A stretch of DNA of 64,000 bases, taken from assembly GCA_040766665.1 (NCBI GenBank), contig JAXGQD010000003.1, positions 1-64,000 on the forward strand, written 5' to 3'. Both the position numbers and the translations under genes were made by a program. The stretch's first letter is position 1. Every line of letters begins with the position of its first letter. The notes beneath the pieces were generated by a model, which saw nothing but the letters and a program-made list of their open reading frames with translations, was not told where the DNA came from and did no database searches. This DNA is from JAXGQD01 sp040766665. Lineage in GTDB: Bacteria; Bacillota; Clostridia; Saccharofermentanales; Fastidiosipilaceae. Shown here piece after piece: positions 17,728 through 26,314 of the stretch.

Positions 17728-18747
17728 TTAGACGTTGTAGCTGCGTCCCAGAAGCTGGGCCAGCTTGGCCACCTGATCTGCCAGTGTGGCAAACTTTTCC
17801 GGTTTAAGCTGTTGAGCTGCATCGGACATGGCGCAGGAGGGATCAGGGTGGACCTCAATAATTAAGCCATCTGCACCTGCAGCGACGGCTGCCAGAGCCA
17901 AAGGACCAACCAGACTTGCTTTGCCGGCGGCGTGGCTGGGATCGACAAAAATCGGCAGATGTGTTTTTTCCTGCAGGACGGGAACCGCACCCACATCCAG
18001 CGTGTTGCGGGTGGCCGTCTCAAAGGTACGGATACCGCGCTCACACAGAATCAGTTTCTGGTTACCTTCGCTCAGAATGTATTCCGTCGAGGAAAGCAAT
18101 TCTTCGATGGATTCGGCGATACCGCGTTTCAGCATGACCGGCACACCGGCCTGGCCGATGGCACGTAAAAGCCTAAAGTTTTGGGAATTGCGCGCGCCCA
18201 CTTGGACGATATCGACGAACTTGATGGCGTCGTCCAGATCGAGTTCCGAAGTGACTTCGGAAATGACCAAAAGGCCTTCCTCGTCAGCGACTTCGCGCAA
18301 AATCCTGAAGCCCTCATTTTCCAAGCCTTGAAAACTGTAAGGGGAGGTGCGGGGCTTGTAAGCACCACCGCGCAGGACTTTGGCGCCTGCCTGCTTGACT
18401 GCTTTTGCCGCGATGGAGACTTGCTCATAGCTCTCAACGGCACAAGGGCCGGCCATCATAATCAGCTCGTTGCCTCCGAAAACGACATCCTTGATGGTGA
18501 AGGTGGTATCTTCGGGGTGAAATTGGCGATTGGCCAGTTTATAGGGTTCGACGATGGGGACGAGCTTGTCGATATAGGGCAAAACCCTCAGCTGCTCGGT
18601 ATCCAGTTTCGACTTATCTCCGACAATACCGACAATCGTGCGCTCTGCACCGACTGAAAGATGGGCGTGTAAGCCGTGCGTTTCCAGTTGCGAAACAAGC
18701 GAATCGATTTCCTTCTGAGTCGCTTGCGGATTTAATACAATAATCAT
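17728..18747 (-). CDS. aroF: 3-deoxy-7-phosphoheptulonate synthase (DAHP synthase), copy 2
   Basis: 339 residues with the same plan as the copy at 14127-15140: N-terminal ferredoxin-like domain (MIIVLNPQATQKEID) and a barrel with MAGPCAVE, LRGGAYKPRTSPYSFQG, MLKRGIAESIEELLSS, CERGIRTFETATRNTLDV and FVDPSHAAGK. By eye the two share somewhat more than half of their residues, mainly in the barrel, and the regulatory domains differ most. It is the first gene of the tyrA operon, with GGAGG before the ATG. The position beside tyrA suggests tyrosine sensitivity, but this is inference. Confidence 0.95.
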   Translation of the reverse strand: MIIVLNPQATQKEIDSLVSQLETHGLHAHLSVGAERTIVGIVGDKSKLDTEQLRVLPYIDKLVPIVEPYKLANRQFHPEDTTFTIKDVVFGGNELIMMAGPCAVESYEQVSIAAKAVKQAGAKVLRGGAYKPRTSPYSFQGLENEGFRILREVADEEGLLVISEVTSELDLDDAIKFVDIVQVGARNSQNFRLLRAIGQAGVPVMLKRGIAESIEELLSSTEYILSEGNQKLILCERGIRTFETATRNTLDVGAVPVLQEKTHLPIFVDPSHAAGKASLVGPLALAAVAAGADGLIIEVHPDPSCAMSDAAQQLKPEKFATLADQVAKLAQLLGRSYNV

Positions 18748-18950
18748 TTGAAATGACCTCCAAAACCTTCCGTACTACTTCCCTCACCACACCGCGGGGC
18801 TGCAAACGGGAATAGCCCAATATTAGTGATTAGCGGAGTTAGCGTCAAGCACCTCAGCTGAGTCGCTGCCGTAGCTGCTTGCGACGATTGGGATTGGGCT
18901 GTTTGCGACGATTTAAATTTGGCTGAGCAATGAAAAATGGACAAAATTTT

Positions 18951-19145
18951 CGGGGATGTGGTCATTTCAGTGGTTTTAGGGCTTCCGCTCAGGTCAATCA
19001 GACGATTTTGTGACAATAATTGCGACTGTGTGGTCGCCGCCACCACATCCCTGTAAAAAGTGGGCTGAAATCAGCATTCTAACTCGTCCGGTAACTGTCC
19101 ATAGCCGTTTTCAACCACATACTCGTAAAAAGTGGGCTGAAAACT
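18951..19145 (+). repeat. Dispersed repeat R3, copy a
   Basis: About 195 bp starting CGGGGATGTGG and containing GTGGTCGCCGCCACCACATC, TGTAAAAAGTGGGCTGAAA (twice) and AACTGTCCATAGCCG. The same order of blocks recurs at 23552-23741. Fills most of the upstream region of aroF copy 2, where 18748-18950 shows only the RBS and an AT-rich stretch; no promoter could be set with confidence. Confidence 0.8.
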
Positions 19146-19173
19146 CCACCTCAATCTGACAATAGCATCAGAA

Positions 19174-19251
19174 CCAAGCAGAGTCGCCGCCGACCCAGGC
19201 AACGCGACCGTTCCAAGCGGAGTCGCAGCCAGCCCAGGCAACGCGACCGTG
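19174..19251 (+). repeat. Repeat R4, two tandem 39-bp units
   Basis: Units 19174-19212 and 19213-19251, each CCAAGC(A/G)GAGTCGC followed by CCCAGGCAACGCGACCGT. Related units occur inverted at 1264-1381 and singly at 23479-23516. Located just past the stop of the mutarotase gene. Confidence 0.85.
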
Positions 19252-19276
19252 ATCCGCAGCCACCCAAATAAAACCT

Positions 19277-19984
19277 CTAATCCCAATAGATCGTAAAACT
19301 GAAACGCATGCTTTCGCTAGGCTCAAGCAGATAGTTATCCTCGGGCTTCTTATCAAAAGAATTGATGGCGTAGGTCGGCTCGACACACACATAGTCACCC
19401 AGCTGGTCTGTCCAAATGGCAAAACGATGCAAATAGTCCGTCTCAAAACGAATCTCACGTTCTCCTAGTGTCAGGCGTTTCACATGGTCACGATAGAGTG
19501 TCCCGGATAAGCTATCCAGGCGCAGTTCCTCATCATTAACGACAATCGTTTCGGCAGCCGGCGGAGTCGGAAAATAGGGATGGAAACCCGGAGCAATCTC
19601 CAGATTTTCATTACCATTATTGATTAACTCCAAAGAAGTAGTCAGCTCCTTTGAGCCGATTTCATAAATCAAAACGGAGTGTAAATCTTTATAGCGCCCC
19701 TCACCGTCCAGTTCCAGACGCAGGCGGTCTTCCTCTTGTTCACTTACAGTCCAGCTTTTGACTCTGCCGTAGCCATGTTGACTCAAGTCCGTAAAGGCGC
19801 CCGGTGCACCGAAGTTGGGCAGGCAGACGTGGCTGCCGCCACGTTTTTTCACATCACCTGCTGCATCGGGGATGAGTGTGAAGGGAAAGAGGATATTTTC
19901 GCGGCCTTCTTTTACTTCTTCTAAATAGGCCCCTAGAGGGTTAATGCTTGCCATGCTTTCGTTATTTTTAATGACGATATTCAT
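19277..19984 (-). CDS. Aldose 1-epimerase/hexose mutarotase-like protein
   Basis: 235 residues. Galactose-mutarotase fold recognised from INPLGAYLEEVKEG, HGYGRVKSWTV (His on the active face), LEIAPGFHPYFPTP (second His) and YVCVEPTYAINSFD with the catalytic Glu near residue 205. It interconverts sugar anomers in the cytoplasm; it is shorter than classical GalM and closer to the YeaD/LacX-like branch. Start ATG 19984 is chosen because GGAGG lies five bases upstream; the two codons before it belong to that ribosome site. Stands alone between repeat DNA and the CHAP gene. Confidence 0.85.
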   Translation of the reverse strand: MNIVIKNNESMASINPLGAYLEEVKEGRENILFPFTLIPDAAGDVKKRGGSHVCLPNFGAPGAFTDLSQHGYGRVKSWTVSEQEEDRLRLELDGEGRYKDLHSVLIYEIGSKELTTSLELINNGNENLEIAPGFHPYFPTPPAAETIVVNDEELRLDSLSGTLYRDHVKRLTLGEREIRFETDYLHRFAIWTDQLGDYVCVEPTYAINSFDKKPEDNYLLEPSESMRFSFTIYWD

Positions 19985-20070
19985 ACGCACCTCCGGAAAA
20001 CTGTAATTCTGATGACTTCATTATAGTTGTCGAAAAAGGAGGTTAACATCTCTATAACTTAAGATCTTCA

Positions 20071-20118
20071 ACAAAAAAACATGAACTAAGAAATGGCAAA
20101 CGACTAAAACCATTTCTT
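20071..20118 (-). terminator. Possible terminator after the CHAP gene
   Basis: On the minus strand AAGAAATGG (20118-20110) pairs with CCATTTCTT (20096-20088), nine pairs, loop of 13, followed six bases later by a run of seven T (20078-20072). The spaced T-run makes this less certain than a standard terminator. It lies in the 208-bp spacer 19985-20192. Confidence 0.5.
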
Positions 20119-20192
20119 TGAATGTGTATGGCAAAATAAATTACGATGAGGATCATTAACAGAATTATTTCAAAGATACTCTACAAGTCAAC

Positions 20193-21869
20193 CTATTCGC
20201 TGAGAAAGCTTTGTTTCGTCGTAAGCGTGCTCAGACTAAAACTTTGAACCTCAGAGCTAATCAGAGCCAAACCCGCACCGCTCTCCAGGCTCACTTCATA
20301 ATAACCGGGATCAAGCGTCATGCTCAGCTCCTGCCCCGGGCGAATCGTCTCAATCAGAGCAGATCCCTTGCCGTAGGCATCTTTATAAATCTTTACATAG
20401 ATTTCCTGGGGATAAGATGCCGTTTCGTTTAACTTAAAACGTACCACATTCAAACGCGGCGAGGCATTGACATCCAGCGTTGGTACGGTAATTCTGTCAA
20501 GGGCAAAAGCCAAGTCCGCGCCCAATTCCGCGACCCGCTCTGCTGCGTTGATTTCGATCTGTTTACTAAGTAAAAAGCTCAGTAAGCGTTCGGTGTATTG
20601 CGGCTTTAAGTTAAGCTTCTTTTCGTCTTTTTTATCCTCATGAATCAGCCAGCGCTGCCCCTTGCTTTCACTGGGTAGGTCCAACTGTACAGCAGCTCCA
20701 TCCCTATCCAAGGCACCGGCCACATCCAAAACAAAGCCGTTGGCGTTCATGATGGTATAACTGCCGTCCGCTCCCAAACTAAAGTGCCAGTACTGTTCCG
20801 GGATATTGAGCTTTGCTGAACTCAAGACGATGTTTTTACCATTTGTTGCCAGGGCATTTTCGCCGTCCGCGGAAAGCAGTCGTGCGACAAACTCTTTGTT
20901 TTCCTCCAGCTCATTAAAAGCGGGGATGTAAAATTCTGCCGGATAAATATAGCCCTGCAGACCGGCGCTCTTTTTCGGAATCCAACGTGTTTGGAAATAG
21001 CTGCCCTGCCACACCGATTCAGAAATGAGGATGGCGTTGGCAGACACATCTTCTACGACTGCCACATGGCCAAATTCTCCGGAATTCCAACAGGCAATCG
21101 CGCCCAACTTCGGTTCCTGTCCGAAAGCATAGGTTTTTTGGCGGTAATTGTGACCCCAGAACGTATTGGCATCCCTGCCTGACAGTAGCGGCCGTTCACC
21201 CAGCAACTCCCAAATTCTGCCATAGACATAGGTGGTGCAGTTCGGCATAGGAAAGCCTGCTTTGGCAAAAGGATTGGCCGCCCAAAATTTTTCATCCGTT
21301 TTGGGCGGGGCTTCAAGACGCGATCCGCTCCAGCGCACTTTCTTGGATGCGATGCCACTGGAGGACAAGCCCGTCAAAGAATCATCGACTGGAATGGGCG
21401 TGGGACTAGGGGTGGGCGAAACACTGGGCGTAGGTGAGGCACTTGCACTTGGCTCAGTAACGTTGGTCTCGCTTGCAGCGGTCGCAGCTGTTGCGGACGA
21501 AGTCGTTGACCCTGCCGTTGTCTGCGTTTGACTGCTCTCACTGACACTGCTTTTAGCCGTGCTTACCGGCATCGTTGTTGGAGAAATAGGGGTTGGTTTT
21601 ACACTCGGCACAAGCGTTGTCGCTGAGTTGACGCTGGGAGGGCTTATGGTTATATGCGAAGTAACAGCTGGTGTGGTTGCCGCAGCGGTTTGCGCGGGCG
21701 CCGCGACAGTGGTATTCGTTGCTATTGCGGAGCTTTGAGTGACAGTCGCGGTGGCAGCGGGAACGGTCGCATTGGATTCCGCCGCAACTTTAAATGGCAG
21801 AATTGATAAAAGCAATGAGGCAACGAGTGCCGCTATAATCACTTTATGATGTTTTCCCCTTTTGAACAC
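20193..21869 (-). CDS. Secreted CHAP-domain amidase with Ser/Thr linker and ricin-like region
   Basis: 558 residues from a GTG start at 21869 (AGGGGG upstream); TTG 21905 and ATG 21893 are alternatives. Signal peptide: KRGKHHK then a hydrophobic run and probable cleavage after FKVAA. Residues about 35-155 are a Thr/Ser/Ala/Pro-rich linker. A CHAP domain follows (about 185-300) with Cys in MPNCTTYVYGR and His in GEFGHVAVVED, the papain-like pair that cuts peptidoglycan peptides or amides. Then a ricin-B-like segment (YWHFSLGADGSYTIMNANG, GQRWLIHE) and a C-terminal beta-rich region (about 450-550). Likely a cell-wall hydrolase with a carbohydrate-binding module. It is divergent from ppk2. Confidence 0.85.
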   Translation of the reverse strand: MFKRGKHHKVIIAALVASLLLSILPFKVAAESNATVPAATATVTQSSAIATNTTVAAPAQTAAATTPAVTSHITISPPSVNSATTLVPSVKPTPISPTTMPVSTAKSSVSESSQTQTTAGSTTSSATAATAASETNVTEPSASASPTPSVSPTPSPTPIPVDDSLTGLSSSGIASKKVRWSGSRLEAPPKTDEKFWAANPFAKAGFPMPNCTTYVYGRIWELLGERPLLSGRDANTFWGHNYRQKTYAFGQEPKLGAIACWNSGEFGHVAVVEDVSANAILISESVWQGSYFQTRWIPKKSAGLQGYIYPAEFYIPAFNELEENKEFVARLLSADGENALATNGKNIVLSSAKLNIPEQYWHFSLGADGSYTIMNANGFVLDVAGALDRDGAAVQLDLPSESKGQRWLIHEDKKDEKKLNLKPQYTERLLSFLLSKQIEINAAERVAELGADLAFALDRITVPTLDVNASPRLNVVRFKLNETASYPQEIYVKIYKDAYGKGSALIETIRPGQELSMTLDPGYYEVSLESGAGLALISSEVQSFSLSTLTTKQSFLSE

Positions 21870-22260
21870 CCCTGGGTCCCCCTGATGCAGCATATATTTA
21901 ATCAAAGCACTTAGCTATTTTTGCACCGTGGGGTAAGTATATTATGATTCGCAGGGTTTTACTATAATCCGTTAGTACTATTTTTTCGCAATATTTCAGT
22001 TTTTCTCGCTTTTGCCGCTCAGATGCTATTGAATCGCTTAGAATCCCCGTAACTGAGGGATTTTTAAGGCTAATTTCCACAAATTTCCTCCCTCTTTTTT
22101 GTTGAAATGGAGAAGCCTCTTGGCAAACGCTTCAGCACATTGTTTTAAGCTTGCGCTTCGTGCTAAATTGACAGCTAAGAGTAATTTACTTAGATAATCG
22201 TTTGTCTCAACATCTAAGCATGACAGCGCCAATTTTCAGCAAGGAAAGTGAGGTTTCGCT
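21870..22260. other. Divergent spacer between the CHAP gene and ppk2
   Basis: About 390 bp without a credible gene. It must hold both promoters. I see no repeat-family member, riboswitch or clear -35/-10 pair in it; short hydrophobic frames on the minus strand lack ribosome sites. Confidence 0.5.
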
Positions 22261-23295
22261 ATGTCTGAAGTGATAAAAAATGCCAAAGACGGCAAAAAGA
22301 AAATGAGCAACAAACAGTACGAAAAAACGCTCAGAGAGTTGCAGATTGAACTGGTCAACTTGCAGGAGTGGATCAAGGCCAAGGGCTTGCGTGTGGTTGT
22401 GCTCTTCGAAGGCCGTGACGCCGCCGGCAAAGGGGGAACCATCAAGCGCATTACGGAATGCCTCAATCCCCGTATTTGCCGCGTTGTAGCCTTGAGTGTG
22501 CCGACCGAAAAAGAGAAAACGCAGTGGTATTTTCAGCGCTATGTCGCTCACCTACCTGCTGCCGGTGAAATGGTGCTCTTCGACCGCAGTTGGTACAACC
22601 GTGCGGGTGTTGAAAAAGTCATGGGCTTTTGCACAAGTGAAGAATATGAAGACTTCCTGCGCAGCTGCCCCTCCTTCGAAAACATCCTCATCCGCTCCGG
22701 TATTATTTTGATTAAATATTGGTTCTCGGTCAGTGATACCGAACAGGAACGTCGCTTCCAAAGCCGCATCAACGACCCGACCCGCAGATGGAAGATTAGT
22801 CCGATGGATCTGGAGTCACGCAAACACTGGGTCGAGTATTCGGAAGCGAAAGATACCATGTTCGCCTACACGGACACGAAGATGTCCCCCTGGTACGTCG
22901 TCCATTCGGACAAGAAGAAGGAAGCGCGCATCAACTGCATCGCTCACCTGCTTTCCAAGATTAATTATGAGCATATCGAGCGCCCGCTGATTGAGCTGCC
23001 TCCCAAAACCGAGTCGAAAGGTTATGTGCGTCCACCTTTGGAGGAGCAGACTTTTGTGCCGGATTTTGCCTCTGAGTTGATTGAAAAATATCAGGGCGAC
23101 GTCGAAGCGGAAAATGTTCAAAAGACTTTGCAGGAAGCCAAAGCTGACGAGTTGCAGCACGAAGCGGAAGTACAGCAGGAAGAAAAAGCCAAGAAGGAAA
23201 GTGGCAAAAAGAAACCCGCTACAACACCCAAAAAAACGGACGAAGCGAAAAGTGGCGAAAGCAAAAAGGCAGCGAAGAAGAAAGACAAGAAATAG
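22261..23295 (+). CDS. ppk2: Polyphosphate kinase 2
   Basis: 344 residues. PPK2 core, residues about 15-260: Walker A FEGRDAAGKGGTIKRITECL near 50-69, the Asp-Arg motif VLFDRSWYNRAGVEKVMGF near 105, lid-region WKISPMDLESRKHWVEY and SPWYVVHSDKKKEARINCI. It moves phosphate between polyphosphate and nucleoside diphosphates. From about residue 270 a highly charged Lys/Glu/Ala tail extends past the catalytic domain, ending in a Lys-rich stretch (KKAAKKKDKK); such tails may bind polyphosphate or nucleic acid, which is inference. GAGG precedes the ATG by eight bases. A terminator follows at 23379-23409. Confidence 0.95.
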   Translation: MSEVIKNAKDGKKKMSNKQYEKTLRELQIELVNLQEWIKAKGLRVVVLFEGRDAAGKGGTIKRITECLNPRICRVVALSVPTEKEKTQWYFQRYVAHLPAAGEMVLFDRSWYNRAGVEKVMGFCTSEEYEDFLRSCPSFENILIRSGIILIKYWFSVSDTEQERRFQSRINDPTRRWKISPMDLESRKHWVEYSEAKDTMFAYTDTKMSPWYVVHSDKKKEARINCIAHLLSKINYEHIERPLIELPPKTESKGYVRPPLEEQTFVPDFASELIEKYQGDVEAENVQKTLQEAKADELQHEAEVQQEEKAKKESGKKKPATTPKKTDEAKSGESKKAAKKKDKK

Positions 23296-23378
23296 ATTCG
23301 AGCCTCAGTGATTTCCGTAAAGCGGCGCGTTGGCAGCTCTTATCGGAATAAGGCTTTGCTCTGACCATATCTATGTGC

Positions 23379-23409
23379 GGGATGTCTCAGGTTTGAGGCA
23401 TCCCTTTTA
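23379..23409 (+). terminator. Intrinsic terminator of ppk2
   Basis: GGGATGTCTCA (23379-23389) pairs with TGAGGCATCCC (23394-23404), eleven pairs with one G-U, a four-base loop (GGTT), then TTTT. Lies about 85 bases after the ppk2 stop. Confidence 0.8.
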
Positions 23410-23478
23410 ATGATGTGTTTATTTGTTGCAGCTATTTTGGAGTGTCGCTCGACATCACCACTGCGCAACCTATTCGAT

Positions 23479-23516
23479 GAGCGGAGTCGCAGCCATCCAG
23501 GCACTGCGACAAACGT
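23479..23516 (+). repeat. Repeat R4, single unit
   Basis: AGCGGAGTCGCAGCCATCCA followed by GGCACTGCGAC, matching the 39-bp units at 19174-19251. As there, it sits within a few hundred bases of an R3 copy. Confidence 0.75.
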
Positions 23517-23551
23517 GTCATCCAATTAGATCTCAAATAGGAGAGAAATGA

Positions 23552-23741
23552 CGGGGATGTGGGAATTTCAGTGCTTTTCAAGGCTTTACGCAAGTCAAAC
23601 AAGGGTTTTTATGCCAATATTTACGATGATGTGGTCGTCGCCACCACATCCACGTAAAAAGTGGGCTGAAAATAGCCTTTAGACTTGTCCGCCAGCTGTC
23701 CATAAGCGCTGTTAACCACATCCCTGTAAATATTGACAGCT
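23552..23741 (+). repeat. Dispersed repeat R3, copy b
   Basis: About 190 bp with the same blocks in the same order as 18951-19145: GGGGATGTGG, GTGGTCGTCGCCACCACATC, CGTAAAAAGTGGGCTGAAAA, CAGCTGTCCATAAGCG and ACCACATCCCTGTAAA. The rest of the spacer to 23958 is AT-rich and should hold the promoter of the next gene, but no pair could be fixed. Confidence 0.8.
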
Positions 23742-23958
23742 AAACCAAGGTCTAGCAAAAGGAGAAGCGCGCCGTCAGACACAAATAGCTTCTGACGACG
23801 ACTCCGAAGCAGCAGCGCTATGTTAAAAAAAATTAATCCAATTTTTACCTTTTTACTCCTTGCGCAACTAAAATCTTAACGCTATCATGGTGATATCATC
23901 TTGATATCAGATTAGATCTATGAATAGTAAAACCACTGAACCTGAGGAGGAAATCTTT

Positions 23959-24981
23959 ATGCAAGAAAAAGTTCTCAAAGCAAGAAACGGTATGCTCTCA
24001 CTCTTTCTCATCTTATTAATGTATCTGCTTGCCATCGCCGCCTTTATTTTTGCCGGTAAAATGCTGGAAGATGGAAATGACCTGGGTCTGATCTTCATTT
24101 TTCTGGCCATTCTTCTAATTGTCGCCGCCAGCATTAGTTTTGCCGGTCTTAAAGTCATCAAACCACAGGAAGCGCTGGTCTTAACACTCTTCGGTAAGTA
24201 TTTGGGTTCGCTGAAGGAAGCCGGTTTTTACCACGTCAACCCCTTCTCTTCGGCCATTAATCCCGCAGCCAAAACCAAACTGGGTCAAAGCGGCGACGTG
24301 CGCACCAAAAGCACGCTGTTTACCGGAGCTTCACGGGAAGAGAATGTGGAAATACCCGAAATGGGCAGTAAAAAAATCTCCCTGAAAATCATGACGCTTA
24401 ATAACAGCAAACAAAAAATCAATGACTGCCTCGGTAACCCCATTGAAATCGGCATCGCGGTGATGTGGCGGGTCGTGGATACTGCGGCAGCCGTCTTCAA
24501 TGTCGACAACTACAAAGAATACTTGTCATTACAGTGCGACAGTGCGGTCAGAAACATCGTGCGCATATATCCCTACGACGTCGCACCGAACATCGATACC
24601 ACCGGTGACGGTGAACCGGACGAAGGCAGCCTGCGCGGTTCCAGCGCCATCGTGGCTGAGCGCATCAGAGCGGAAATTCAAAGTAAAGTACAGGCCGCCG
24701 GCCTGGAAATCATCGAAGCCCGCATCACCTACTTAGCCTACGCTCCCGAAATCGCCGCCGTGATGCTGCAACGCCAGCAAGCCTCCGCCGTGGTGGACGC
24801 CCGTAAAATGATTGTCGACGGTGCGGTAGGCATGGTACAAATGGCCTTGGAGAAACTCAGCGAACAGGAAATCGTCGACCTGGACGAAGAGCGCAAGGCC
24901 GCGATGGTCTCCAACCTCCTGGTCGTGCTGTGCGCCAATCGGGATGCCCAACCCATAGTCAATAGCGGCAGCTTGTACTAA
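23959..24981 (+). CDS. SPFH/Band 7 (stomatin-like) membrane protein
   Basis: 340 residues from ATG 23959, preceded by AGGAGG eight bases upstream; the frame extends to an ATG at 23920 without such a site. Two hydrophobic segments at about residues 12-30 and 40-62 anchor it, then VIKPQEALVLTLFGKYLGSL opens the Band 7 domain, which runs to about residue 260 (NPIEIGIAVMWRVVDTAAAVF, AEIQSKVQAAGLEIIEARI) and is followed by a coiled stretch with LQRQQASAVVDARK. Such proteins build oligomeric scaffolds in membranes. It forms a two-gene unit with a small ribbon-helix-helix protein two bases downstream. Confidence 0.93.
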   Translation: MQEKVLKARNGMLSLFLILLMYLLAIAAFIFAGKMLEDGNDLGLIFIFLAILLIVAASISFAGLKVIKPQEALVLTLFGKYLGSLKEAGFYHVNPFSSAINPAAKTKLGQSGDVRTKSTLFTGASREENVEIPEMGSKKISLKIMTLNNSKQKINDCLGNPIEIGIAVMWRVVDTAAAVFNVDNYKEYLSLQCDSAVRNIVRIYPYDVAPNIDTTGDGEPDEGSLRGSSAIVAERIRAEIQSKVQAAGLEIIEARITYLAYAPEIAAVMLQRQQASAVVDARKMIVDGAVGMVQMALEKLSEQEIVDLDEERKAAMVSNLLVVLCANRDAQPIVNSGSLY

Positions 24982-24983
24982 CC

Positions 24984-25181
24984 ATGTCTAATGAAAAAAA
25001 ACAAATTCCATTACGCGTATCCGCCAAGCTCTATAACCAGATTTCAGCTTGGGCAGAGGACGACTTCCGCTCCATCAACGGACAGATCGAGTACCTCTTA
25101 AGCGAGTGTGTCCGGCAACGCAAGAAGGATGGCAAATACGTCTCCGAAACTCTGGATGAAAAGCCTGAATTCGACCTGTAA
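24984..25181 (+). CDS. Arc-like ribbon-helix-helix protein
   Basis: 65 residues: KQIPLRVSAKLYNQISAWAE gives the beta strand and first helix, SINGQIEYLLSECVRQRK the second helix of an Arc/MetJ-type fold. Hydrophobic spacing and size fit a dimeric DNA binder. The ATG lies two bases after the SPFH stop without its own ribosome site, so it depends on translation of the upstream gene. It could repress its own operon or act in a complex with the SPFH protein; neither can be shown here. Confidence 0.8.
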   Translation: MSNEKKQIPLRVSAKLYNQISAWAEDDFRSINGQIEYLLSECVRQRKKDGKYVSETLDEKPEFDL

Positions 25182-25236
25182 TTTGGCCCTTAAACGCCTT
25201 GCCCGACCCGCTGCCCAATGCTAGAATCTGCGCATT

Positions 25237-26166
25237 ATGACAGCGCCAAATCAGCACCCGGCAGGGTTTAAACAGCCACGTCACAGAGCTGCCAGTGCAG
25301 CTCTGTTTCTTGTTGCCTTGATTTGGGGTTCTGGCTTTATCATGACGGAACTGCTCATCACAGCAGAGTGGTCAACCGCTCAGATTATGGCCGCCCGCTT
25401 CAGTATCGGTGCCTTGGCTTTGCTTATCAGTAGCTTGAAAAATCTTGGCAAAATCAACGCCCACGAGCTTAAAAGCGGCATCATCGCGGGACTGCTGATT
25501 TTCACCTCTTTCTATTTACAGACCTTCGGGCAGCGCCACACCAATGTCTCTAATGTGGCCTTGTTTACAGCGACCAATGTCGTGATGGTGCCCTTTTTTG
25601 CCCTTGCCCTGCAGCGGGAGCGTTTGCAGTTGCATACCATTCTCTTGGCGCTGCTCTCCTTTGTGGGCATGCTCAGTCTGAGCTATAAAGGCGGCGACTT
25701 TGCTTTGAATCCGGGGGATCCTGCGATATTGGCTTGTGCGGCGCTTTTTGCCATTCATATCGTCTATTTATCCAAGCAGTTACCGTACTGCGATTCCTCC
25801 AGGCTCAATTTAGTACAAATCACAACAGCAGCAGTCTGCTCGCTCATCGTCCTGCTCTTTGCCGAACCTGCCACGGCCGGATTCGACTTAACGGCGGGTC
25901 TTTTGCCCATCTTCTTTTTAGGCTTACTCAGCACCTGCCTCTGTTACTACTTACAGACGAAGGCCCAGGCCTTGGTGAAACCGGCCACGGTCGCCATTAT
26001 CCTGGCTCTGGAAGGTTTTTTCGGCAGTTTCTTTTCCCTTGTCTTGGGCTATGAAGCGTTTTCCTGGCGGATTGTCATTGGTGGCGTATGTATCGTTACT
26101 GCCAGTATTCTAAGCAACTATTTCTCGGCAAAAGCCGGCACGGAGGCAGCCGCTCCGCCTCTTTAA
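25237..26166 (+). CDS. EamA/DMT-family transporter
   Basis: 309 residues with ten hydrophobic segments in two five-helix halves, the plan of drug/metabolite transporters. The first EamA half includes FLVALIWGSGFIMTELLI and AQIMAARFSIGALALL near residues 18-65; the second half (about 160-300) has KPATVAIILALEGFFGSFFSLVLGYE. It probably exports a small metabolite or amino acid; the substrate is unknown. The start codon ATG 25237 has only a weak ribosome site. Not obviously linked to neighbours. Confidence 0.88.
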   Translation: MTAPNQHPAGFKQPRHRAASAALFLVALIWGSGFIMTELLITAEWSTAQIMAARFSIGALALLISSLKNLGKINAHELKSGIIAGLLIFTSFYLQTFGQRHTNVSNVALFTATNVVMVPFFALALQRERLQLHTILLALLSFVGMLSLSYKGGDFALNPGDPAILACAALFAIHIVYLSKQLPYCDSSRLNLVQITTAAVCSLIVLLFAEPATAGFDLTAGLLPIFFLGLLSTCLCYYLQTKAQALVKPATVAIILALEGFFGSFFSLVLGYEAFSWRIVIGGVCIVTASILSNYFSAKAGTEAAAPPL

Positions 26167-26253
26167 AGGCCTGCAAATTGTTACCGTAAAATATCCACCC
26201 TCAGGGTGTTTGACTTGTTATAAAGCACGTGATAATTTTTAAGGTACTAATTT

Positions 26254-26269
26254 TGTAAACGTTTTTACA
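26254..26269. promoter_or_regulatory. Palindromic operator-like site upstream of mgtC-like gene
   Basis: TGTAAACGTTTTTACA, with TGTAAA/TTTACA arms around a central CG, resembles LacI/CcpA-family operators, though it is two bases longer than a standard cre site. It lies 46 bases before the MgtC start. The assignment rests on form only. Confidence 0.35.
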
Positions 26270-26314
26270 CCCACGTCAGATTTTCATCTATTCGCGTGAA
26301 CGAGGTACCCATCC

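Noticed and set aside
18748..18830. Possible T-box leader (ACCGCGGGG) before the aroF-tyrA operon
   Set aside because: The T-box word GGTGG-N-ACCGCGG is not complete, and the matching part lies on the plus strand, opposite to the genes; no stem I or antiterminator was seen.
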